NCBI GenBank assembly: GCA_016192705.1
Contig: JACPTQ010000083.1
Span: forward strand, 1-59,058
Direction: 5' to 3'
Source: Deltaproteobacteria bacterium
GTDB taxonomy: Bacteria; Myxococcota; JACPTQ01
DNA: 59,058 nt
Position 1 is the first letter of the stretch. The number at the start of each line of letters is the position of its first letter. The notes beneath the pieces are model-generated. The model searched no databases, was not told the origin of the DNA, and worked only from the letters and a program-made list of their open reading frames with translations. Below, piece by piece: positions 52,724 to 59,058 of this stretch. The translations under genes and the position numbers were made by a program.

Positions 52724-54422
52724 GCTCCCTCAGTGTCTCCGTGTCTTCGTGGTGAATCCCCTCTTCCCTCTTCCCCGCCCGCGGCAGCGCCACCGTAAAT
52801 GTCGTCCCTTCGCCGCGCCGACTCTCAACGGCAATGCGCCCGCCGTGCGCCTCAACGATACGATACACCGTCGCGAGCCCAAGCCCAGCGCCGCTGCGCT
52901 TCGTCGTAAAAAACGGGTCGAACACGCGGTCGATGTCTTCGGGCGCAATTCCGATGCCGCGATCCGAAACCTCGATGACGCCGACGTCCCCCTCTACGAG
53001 CGGCCAACGGTCTCGCGAAAAGACGCGCACCGAAACCTCGCCACCGTTCGGCATCGCTTGAATTGAGTTCAAAATGAGGTTCCACGCAATCTGCTTAACC
53101 TGCCCGCCATCGCCGCGAACCACCGTCGGTGTCAGCGCCGTCTTAATCGCGATCCCGTCCGAAACCTGTTTCGCAACCCGCACCATTTGAATCGTCTCGT
53201 CGCAAACGAGGGCGAGATCAACGTCAATCAAATCTGGAGTTGCCGGCCGAGCGAACGCCAAGAAATCGCTGAGAAGCTTGTTCAACCGGTCGGTTTCGCG
53301 AATCACGATGTCCATGAGCCGCGCACCCTCGGGGTCTTCCGCGCGATCGGCCTTCAGGATTTCGATCGACCCAGAGAGCGCCGCGAGCGGATTCCGAATC
53401 TCGTGCGCAATGTCGGCCGCCATCTTGCCGATCGCCGCGAGTCGCTCCGCGCGGCGTACCGCGTCTTCGAGTTGCCGATACCGCGTAAAATCCTGAAACA
53501 AAAGAATCCACCCCGCATGAACGTCGTGGCTGTCACGAAACGGCGAGAGAAAGAAACCCAAATAGATCTCCTCGCCCCGCACCGTCTTGTACTGCGCATC
53601 CCAGTGGCACCGGTCGTCGTGCCCGCCGCCCAACGCGCCCGCGGCGGCTCGAAGCGTCCCAACGCGCTCGCCAAAATCGGCGAAAAGGGTTTCAACCGAT
53701 TGTCCAAACACGGCGTCGGCCGTGCAGCCCGTGATTCGTTCGGCGGCCTGGTTCACAAACGAAATCTTGAAATCGAGCGAAAGCGTCATGAGTCCGCTGT
53801 CGAGAACGTTGACGATATTCTCCTTAAGGCGCGTGATGTCGGCGAGATCGCCGCGCGTCGATTCGAGGTTTTTTTCGGCCGTCTGAAGTTGCCCCGCGAG
53901 GTAACTCCCCAAAAATGCGACGCCATAAAACGCGCCGACATTGAGCAGAACGGCCTCCATCGTTTGAACCAACGTCTTCCCCTCGACGAGCGCGGCCGGC
54001 ACGTTAAACGGTAAGACGATTCCCAAGCGTTCGAGAGCGATGAGCCCCGAGAAGGTGACGGACGCGACGGTCGCCATGATGAGACTCCCCGTGCGACACA
54101 AAAGGATGGCGGCGTTGACCACGGTTAAGATGTAGAGAAACGAAAAAGGGCTTTCGACAATCCCCGTCAAGTAAACGATGTAGTTGCAAAGAATGATGTC
54201 CCACGAAAGTTGGAAATAGGCCTGCGCGCGAAAATATTTGAAGCGCTCGAGCAAGAAAACGTAAACCAGCGACAAGAGGTAGAGAGCAACGATGCCAACG
54301 TAAATGTAGGCCGCGGTGCGGTCGAATCCCGTCGACGACATATGAACAACCAACGTCGACGCGAGAAGGACGCTGATCAGGATGACGCGAAAAAACGTCA
54401 GCCAAAAGAGGCGCGCGTACAT
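52701..54422 (-). CDS. pilS: Sensor histidine kinase PilS
   Basis: 573 residues, inner membrane. About six N-terminal membrane helices (to about 190), a coiled segment, a PAS domain (about 210-325), HisKA with AHEIRNPLAA and HATPase_c with N-box NLILNSIQAM, DRGIGI and GAGLGLA. Partner of PilR. The last 22 residues (HHEDTETLREHG and on) come from a family B repeat, extending the kinase into the start of pilR. Confidence 0.95.
   Translation of the reverse strand: MYARLFWLTFFRVILISVLLASTLVVHMSSTGFDRTAAYIYVGIVALYLLSLVYVFLLERFKYFRAQAYFQLSWDIILCNYIVYLTGIVESPFSFLYILTVVNAAILLCRTGSLIMATVASVTFSGLIALERLGIVLPFNVPAALVEGKTLVQTMEAVLLNVGAFYGVAFLGSYLAGQLQTAEKNLESTRGDLADITRLKENIVNVLDSGLMTLSLDFKISFVNQAAERITGCTADAVFGQSVETLFADFGERVGTLRAAAGALGGGHDDRCHWDAQYKTVRGEEIYLGFFLSPFRDSHDVHAGWILLFQDFTRYRQLEDAVRRAERLAAIGKMAADIAHEIRNPLAALSGSIEILKADRAEDPEGARLMDIVIRETDRLNKLLSDFLAFARPATPDLIDVDLALVCDETIQMVRVAKQVSDGIAIKTALTPTVVRGDGGQVKQIAWNLILNSIQAMPNGGEVSVRVFSRDRWPLVEGDVGVIEVSDRGIGIAPEDIDRVFDPFFTTKRSGAGLGLATVYRIVEAHGGRIAVESRRGEGTTFTVALPRAGKREEGIHHEDTETLREHGIDTHR
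52731..52776. repeat. Small dispersed repeat, family B copy 4
   Basis: CAGTGTCTCCGTGTCTTCGT followed by GGTGAATCCCCTC and CTTCCC tracts. It encodes the C-terminal tail of PilS and ends about 8 bases before the pilR start codon, so it also sits in the translation initiation region of pilR. Confidence 0.7.
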
Positions 54423-54468
54423 CGGTTAGGCCAACTCCGCCGCCCGGAATGGGGTGATCGCCATCCCG

Positions 54469-55686
54469 CTAGTCGCCTTTGATCGCGCCCGCCAACTCGA
54501 AAATCGGCATGTACATCGAAACAATCAGACCACCGACGATACCGCCCAAGAACATCATAAAGAGCGGCTCCATCATGCTCGTCATGGCGGCCACGGCGAC
54601 GTCGACCTCTTCGTCGTAAAAATCGGCGATTTTGTTGAGCATCTGATCCATCGCGCCGGTCGATTCGCCGACAGAAATCATCTGGACGACCATCGACGGA
54701 AAGACTCCGGTCTCGGTCAGCGGGTCGGCAATCGTTCGCCCTTCGGCCACGCGCTCGCGCGTATAGAGGATTGCGGCCTCGATCGTCTTGTTGCCCGCCG
54801 TTTTCGCGCAAATCTCCATCGCGTCGAGGATGGGCACGCCAGACGAAATCATCGTACCGAGGGTGCGCGTGAATTTCGCGACGGCGACCTTGCGCACAAC
54901 GGGCCCGAAAATCGGCACCTTGAGAATGAATGCGTCGAAAGCCTTTGTCCCAAACTCCGATTTGAGAAAAGTCATAACGGCGAAAATCGTTCCAAACAGC
55001 GCAGCGAAAATCGCGATGATGTTCTCCATGAAAAAGTTCGACATGTTGATGACGAACTGCGTTGGCGCAGGAAGCGCTCCGCCGCCAAAGTCTTTGAACA
55101 TGTTTTCGAAGACCGGGATGACCTTCCACAGGAGGATAATGATAACAATCGTCGCGATCGACATGACGGTGATCGGGTAACTCATCGCGCCTTTCACTTG
55201 GCGCTTCAACTTCTGCGACTTTTCGATATACGTCGCGAGGCGGTTTAAGATCGTGTCGAGAATACCGGAGACTTCACCGGCCGCGACGAGGTTCACGAAG
55301 AGTTCATCAAACACTTTCGGATGCTTGCGAAACGAATCGGCAAGCGTCGCGCCACCTTCGACTTCGGCTTTAACCGCGAGAATAATTTTTTTGAAGCCCT
55401 TGTGGTCCTGCTGGCCGCCCAAAATGTCGAGGCATTGAACGAGCGGAAGTCCGGCATCGATCATCGTGGCGAACTGGCGCGTGAAAACGACGAGGTTCTT
55501 TTCGGGTACGCCACCACCAAAATCGGGAAGCTTGAACCCAAATCCCTTTTTCTTTTCTTTGACGACCAAGTCGCCAAGTTGCGCCTGCTTCAGCTTCTCT
55601 TCGACGGCGTCGCGCCCCGAGGCGTCCATTTCCCCCTTTTTGACTTCGCCTGCGCGCGTGCGGCCTTCCCACACGAAGACTGGCAT
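54469..55686 (-). CDS. pilC: Pilus platform protein PilC
   Basis: 405 residues, GspF/PilC family inner-membrane protein on which pili assemble and retract. Two tandem GspF domains with FTRQFATMIDAGLPL and FTRTLGTMISSGVPI, three membrane helices, and an EPLFMMFLGGIVGGLIVSMYMPIF end. MPVFVWEG is the standard start, so ATG 55686 is preferred over the in-frame start at 55707. Confidence 0.95.
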   Translation of the reverse strand: MPVFVWEGRTRAGEVKKGEMDASGRDAVEEKLKQAQLGDLVVKEKKKGFGFKLPDFGGGVPEKNLVVFTRQFATMIDAGLPLVQCLDILGGQQDHKGFKKIILAVKAEVEGGATLADSFRKHPKVFDELFVNLVAAGEVSGILDTILNRLATYIEKSQKLKRQVKGAMSYPITVMSIATIVIIILLWKVIPVFENMFKDFGGGALPAPTQFVINMSNFFMENIIAIFAALFGTIFAVMTFLKSEFGTKAFDAFILKVPIFGPVVRKVAVAKFTRTLGTMISSGVPILDAMEICAKTAGNKTIEAAILYTRERVAEGRTIADPLTETGVFPSMVVQMISVGESTGAMDQMLNKIADFYDEEVDVAVAAMTSMMEPLFMMFLGGIVGGLIVSMYMPIFELAGAIKGD

Positions 55687-55716
55687 TAGAGTTCCACTCC
55701 CGCGCACCCGCAGAGG

Positions 55717-55799
55717 ATTTCAACACAAAGTCGCAACGGAGCAAAGACGCAAAGAAAAAAAACTCTCCCCTTGGCGTCTCCGCGCCTTTGCGTCAAATC
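55717..55799. repeat. Dispersed 83-bp hairpin repeat, family A copy 3
   Basis: Same length and ends as the copies in the TPR gene but in opposite orientation, here occupying almost all of the gap between pilT and pilC. The left end ATTTCAACACAAAGTCGC and the right end CGCCTTTGCGTCAAATC are inverted repeats of each other. It could form a hairpin in the pil message and affect the pilT/pilC ratio. Confidence 0.85.
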
Positions 55800-55816
55800 T
55801 CCGCACCCGCACCCCA

Positions 55817-57001
55817 TCACCGTTTCCCACCTCGCTGCGCTCCCCCACCCGGCTGCATCCCGATGGGCGGCACCCCCTCGGCCGACGGCGGCTCGACGAG
55901 CTGCCCCTGCGCAAGAATGTTTTTCAGCTCGTCGGGATCCGACGAATGCCCCACCGCCTCGTCGAGCGAAATCACGCGCCGCTGATACAGCGCGGCCAGC
56001 GACTGGTTCATTGTCTGCATCCCGAACTTCGATTGCCCAACCTGCATCTGCGAATAGATCTGGTGAATCTTGTCCTCGCGCACGAGATTTCGGATCGCCG
56101 CGTTTGGCACCATCACCTCGATCGCGAGGCAGCGCCCACTCCCACTCGCCTTCGGAATGAGCTGCTGCGACACGACGCCCTCGAGAACAAACGAGAGCTG
56201 CGCACGCACCTGCGGCTGCTGGTACGGCGGAAAAACATCGATGATGCGGTTGATTGACTGCACGCAACTGTTCGTGTGGAGCGTCGCAAACGCGAGGTGG
56301 CCCGTCTCGGAGATTTTCAGAGCGGCCTCGATCGTTTCGAGGTCGCGCATTTCACCGATGAGAACAACGTCCGGGTCTTGGCGCAGGATGTATTTTAGCG
56401 CGCGCTTGAAACTCGCGGTGTCGGCGCCGACCTCACGCTGATTGATGATGCAGTTCTTGTGGCCGTGCAGATATTCAATCGGGTCTTCGATCGTGACGAT
56501 GTGTTGATGGCGCTCGGTGTTGATCTTGTCGATGATCGACGCAATCGTCGTCGACTTTCCGGACCCGGTTGGCCCGGTCACCAGCACGAGCCCACGCGGT
56601 TTGCGCGACAAGTCGGCGACGATCGGCGGCAAGCCGAGCTCCTGAAACGACAGAATCTTGAACGGGATCATGCGGAACGCGCCCGCGACCGCGCCACGCT
56701 GGACGAAGATGTTGGATCGGAACCGCGAGAGCCCCTTGACGCTGAACGACAAGTCGAGCTCGTTGTCCTCCTCGAAGCGCGCCTTCTGGGCGTCGGTCAA
56801 GATGGAGTAGCAGTACTGTTTCGTTTCGGCGGGCGTGAGCGGCGACATCTTGAGGGGCACGAGATCGCCGTCGATCCGCAAAACGGGCGCCGACCCAGTC
56901 GTGATGTGAAGATCCGACGCGCCCTTCTCGATCATCGCTTTGAGAAGCTGATGCAGCGTTGGGATGGCGGCGCTTGGGGCATGTGCGGCCGTCGGTTCCA
57001 T
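55817..57001 (-). CDS. pilT: Pilus retraction ATPase PilT
   Basis: 394 residues. Hexameric ATPase that depolymerises the pilus. N-terminal SDLHITTGSAPVLRIDG, Walker A GPTGSGKSTT, Asp box TIEDPIEYLH, Walker B ILRQDPDVVLIGEMRD, His box TGHLAFATLHTN and the PilT-specific AIRNLVRE motif. A Pro/Gly-rich tail follows. The ATG overlaps the pilB stop by one base (TGATG). Confidence 0.97.
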   Translation of the reverse strand: MEPTAAHAPSAAIPTLHQLLKAMIEKGASDLHITTGSAPVLRIDGDLVPLKMSPLTPAETKQYCYSILTDAQKARFEEDNELDLSFSVKGLSRFRSNIFVQRGAVAGAFRMIPFKILSFQELGLPPIVADLSRKPRGLVLVTGPTGSGKSTTIASIIDKINTERHQHIVTIEDPIEYLHGHKNCIINQREVGADTASFKRALKYILRQDPDVVLIGEMRDLETIEAALKISETGHLAFATLHTNSCVQSINRIIDVFPPYQQPQVRAQLSFVLEGVVSQQLIPKASGSGRCLAIEVMVPNAAIRNLVREDKIHQIYSQMQVGQSKFGMQTMNQSLAALYQRRVISLDEAVGHSSDPDELKNILAQGQLVEPPSAEGVPPIGMQPGGGAQRGGKR

Positions 57002-58713
57002 CAATCCGCCGTCGTCGTGCGACAGACCTCTTCAATCGTCGTCACGCCTTCTTTAATCTTCTGAACGCCCGACATGCGCAGCGTCCGCATCCCTTGGCGA
57101 ATCGCCTCAGCCTTGAGCTCCGCCGCCGACGCACCGTTCAACACAAACTCCTTAATCTCATCGGACATCGTCATGACCTCGTAAAGCGCGACGCGCCCCT
57201 TGTACCCCTTGTTCCCGCACACACGACACCCCGCGCCCTTGTACAGCGTGAAGGCGGCCGCATCTTCCGGTTTCACGCCGATGTCAATGAGCCCCTGCGG
57301 ATTCGCCTCTGTCACTTCTTTGCACTCGACGCAGATCTTTCGCGCGAGGCGTTGCGCCAAAATCAGAAGCACCGCGGCGCTCACCAGGAACGGCTCGATC
57401 CCCATGTTGAGCAAGCGGTGAACCGTCGACGGGCAATCGTTCGTGTGGAGCGTCGACAAAACCAAGTGGCCCGTGAGCGCCGCCTTGACGCCGATTTCAG
57501 CGGTCTCGAAGTCGCGGATCTCACCGACCATGATGATGTCCGGGTCCTGGCGCAAAAACGCGCGCAGCGCCGTCGCGAAGTTGAGCCCGATGTCGTCGTG
57601 CATGTGGCATTGGTTGATGCCGGGCAAGTTGTATTCGACGGGATCTTCAGCCGTCGAAATGTTGTGCGACACCTTATTGAGCTCGCTGAGCGCCGAATAA
57701 AGCGTCGTCGTTTTTCCAGACCCGGTTGGACCCGTGACGAGAACCATTCCGTACGGCTGGGTGAGCGCCTTCTTGAACTCGGCGAGCGGCTTCGGGTCAA
57801 AGCCGAGCTTCGTCATGTCGAGTTGAAGGTTCGACTTGTCGAGCAACCGCAAAACAACCTTTTCGCCAAACAGCGTCGGGAGCGTGTTGACGCGAAAATC
57901 CATCTCGCGCCCTTTGCCGAGCTTGAGCTTGATGCGCCCGTCCTGCGGGAGTCGCCGCTCCGCGATGTCGAGCTCCGCCATGATCTTGAGGCGCGACGTC
58001 AACGCGTTTTTCAGTTTGAGCGGCGGCCGCATCACCTCCTGGAGCATCCCGTCGATGCGGTATCGGACGCGCATCTCCTTTTCGTACGGCTCGACGTGGA
58101 TGTCGCTCGCGCCGCGCTTGATGGCGTCAACGAGAATGAGATTCACGAGGCGCACCACGGGCGCGTCCTCCGCCGACTTTTCCATATCGAGGACGTTCCC
58201 ATCGTCCTCCGTCTTTTCAATCTCGATGTCGGCCTCGTCAAACCCCTCCATCACCTCGTCGTACGACACGGTTGGCGAGTAGTACCGGTCGACCGCTTCC
58301 TTGATGCTCACCTCGGAGGCGACGACCACCTCGATGTTGTAACCCGTCACGAATTTTAGATCGTCGATCGCAAAAATATTCGACGGGTCGGCCATCGCCA
58401 CGATGAGCGTGTTCCCGGCACGATTCACCGGGATGCAGAGGTGCTTTTCGGCGACTTCGCGCTTCAAGAGTGCAATCACCTCGGCGTCGATGTCGAAGTC
58501 GGTCAGGCTGATCGACGGCACGCCGTATTGGCGCGAAAGAAAATTCGTCAGCTCGCTTTCCTCGATGAAGCCGAGCTTCGTGAGGTTGTACCCGAGACGG
58601 CCCCCCGTCTTTCGCTGCTCTTCTTGCGCCTTCTGTAGCTGCGTCGGCGAAATCAAATTCTCGCGCAGCAAAAGTTCCCCAAGGCGTCCGGGGCTCTGAG
58701 CTGGGCTGGCCAT
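57001..58713 (-). CDS. pilB: Pilus extension ATPase PilB
   Basis: 570 residues. N-terminal GspE-N domain (ELLLRENLISPTQLQKAQ), then the ATPase core with Walker A GPTGSGKTTT, Asp box AEDPVEYNLPG, Walker B LRQDPDIIMVGEIRD, His box TGHLVLSTLHTND and the tetracysteine zinc motif CVEC...CRVC. Powers pilus assembly. GAGGAGG lies about 8 bases before the ATG, and TATAAT occurs about 30 bases upstream. First gene of the pil series. Confidence 0.97.
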   Translation of the reverse strand: MASPAQSPGRLGELLLRENLISPTQLQKAQEEQRKTGGRLGYNLTKLGFIEESELTNFLSRQYGVPSISLTDFDIDAEVIALLKREVAEKHLCIPVNRAGNTLIVAMADPSNIFAIDDLKFVTGYNIEVVVASEVSIKEAVDRYYSPTVSYDEVMEGFDEADIEIEKTEDDGNVLDMEKSAEDAPVVRLVNLILVDAIKRGASDIHVEPYEKEMRVRYRIDGMLQEVMRPPLKLKNALTSRLKIMAELDIAERRLPQDGRIKLKLGKGREMDFRVNTLPTLFGEKVVLRLLDKSNLQLDMTKLGFDPKPLAEFKKALTQPYGMVLVTGPTGSGKTTTLYSALSELNKVSHNISTAEDPVEYNLPGINQCHMHDDIGLNFATALRAFLRQDPDIIMVGEIRDFETAEIGVKAALTGHLVLSTLHTNDCPSTVHRLLNMGIEPFLVSAAVLLILAQRLARKICVECKEVTEANPQGLIDIGVKPEDAAAFTLYKGAGCRVCGNKGYKGRVALYEVMTMSDEIKEFVLNGASAAELKAEAIRQGMRTLRMSGVQKIKEGVTTIEEVCRTTTAD

Positions 58714-58760
58714 CCAACTTCCTCCTCACCTTGCTAGCGTCATTATATAGGACGCGCCGT
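58714..58760 (-). promoter_or_regulatory. Promoter and leader of the pil operon
   Basis: TATAAT on the minus strand at 58747-58742 with GAGGAGG near 58722. The -35 region is poor (TAGATG at a 17-base spacing), so the promoter may need an activator. No pil-related palindrome was seen. Confidence 0.45.
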
Positions 58761-59058
58761 GCCGCATCTAATACTCGGACCGCGACATCCCACATCCCTC
58801 GATCCCCGGATAAGCAGCCAGTTCTCTTCCGCGCGTAGGGTCGGCAGGTGCCGCTTCGGCGCGCCGACGTCCTCGGGTCTGAAATGATGCGCGCGACAGA
58901 GCCGCTGTTCAGAGGCAAGCGAAAGCTCGATGGGTCCCAGCCGATATTGCGTTGCAGACCCTGCGCGAAGGTCGGGCTGCGGGCTCCGTTCCGTCGCCCT
59001 TGCCATTCCGCTCGCGCCGGCAAGCCGCTGGCTTGCCGACAGCCTGCTCGCGGAATAG
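58761..59058. repeat. Gene-free end with dispersed repeat, continues past the window
   Basis: About 300 bases without a supportable gene. Bases 58919-58965 repeat 20-65 of the window start, and 58957-59057 repeat 280-379 in inverted orientation. A REP-like hairpin (GGCAAGCC-GCT-GGCTTGCC) lies at 59019-59037. The repeat runs to the window edge and may extend further. Confidence 0.6.

Noticed and set aside
56959-58359. Plus-strand open frame of 466 codons opposite pilB
   Set aside because: Shadow of pilB, whose Walker and zinc motifs are unambiguous on the minus strand.
58238-59023. Minus-strand frame upstream of and overlapping pilB
   Set aside because: It runs through the repeat region and out of frame into pilB; pilB has a clear Shine-Dalgarno and start.

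Overview
The window looks like chromosomal DNA of a GC-rich Gram-negative bacterium related to the myxobacteria (Myxococcota, formerly Deltaproteobacteria). The evidence is LPS genes (lpxK, waaA), a type IV pilus cluster in the order pilB-T-C-S-R-A known from Myxococcus, two eukaryotic-type Ser/Thr kinases (one fused to a histidine kinase), several RCC1- or WG-repeat lipoproteins, and many dispersed short repeats. No phage, plasmid, CRISPR array or complete insertion sequence was found.

Layout. 1-548: no gene, mosaic of dispersed repeats. 0.57-3.5 kb: rpe, a 70-bp direct repeat pair, tRNA-Pro(CGG) and acs. 3.6-8.8 kb: a 1722-residue Ser/Thr kinase-ATPase-TPR-GAF-histidine kinase, upstream of and co-directional with acs. 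8.8-10.3 kb: pirin and a hypothetical protein. 10.4-16.6 kb: a two-gene secreted module, a predicted zinc phospholipase C-like protein and a 1675-residue exported protein with an N-terminal IPT/TIG domain. 16.6-18.7 kb: MoxR ATPase plus VWA protein behind a perfect palindrome. 18.72-18.94 kb: a MITE-like element. 18.9-21.6 kb: two TPR proteins. 22-24.3 kb: rlmN and a lipoprotein. 24.3-27.7 kb: lpxK, a WaaA-GT9 fusion and a Trm112-like protein. 27.9-32.8 kb: three repeat-rich lipoproteins. 32.8-40.0 kb: patatin, then a chain for surface polysaccharide (single-TM protein, CpsB-like phosphatase, nucleotide-sugar dehydrogenase, flippase-like membrane protein, GT2, SDR). 40.0-48.6 kb: ChaN-like protein, then on the minus strand a repeat protein, a Ser/Thr kinase, glgC, GH57 and nth in a tightly packed chain. 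48.7-49.4 kb: a VapBC-type pair. 49.4-58.7 kb: DsbD-like protein and pilA-R-S-C-T-B. 58.7-59.06 kb: pilB leader and another dispersed repeat.

How the genes fit together. Envelope functions dominate: lipid A/core synthesis, nucleotide-sugar and polysaccharide synthesis, surface lipoproteins and the motility pilus with its PilS/PilR regulator. A second theme is storage carbon (glgC, GH57) whose genes are co-transcribed with a Ser/Thr kinase. Many genes overlap by 1-4 bases (ATGA, GTGA, TGATG), and convergent genes end within about 10 bases of each other.

The most unusual feature is short-repeat invasion. An 83-bp hairpin family (three copies), a second small family (four copies), REP-like hairpins, hexamer tracts and a MITE sit in intergenic gaps and also inside reading frames, where they are translated as linkers, tails and apparently as a signal peptide. 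The least understood genes are the PLC-like/giant exported protein pair and the WaaA-GT9 fusion. All functional calls come from reading motifs; no database search was run.
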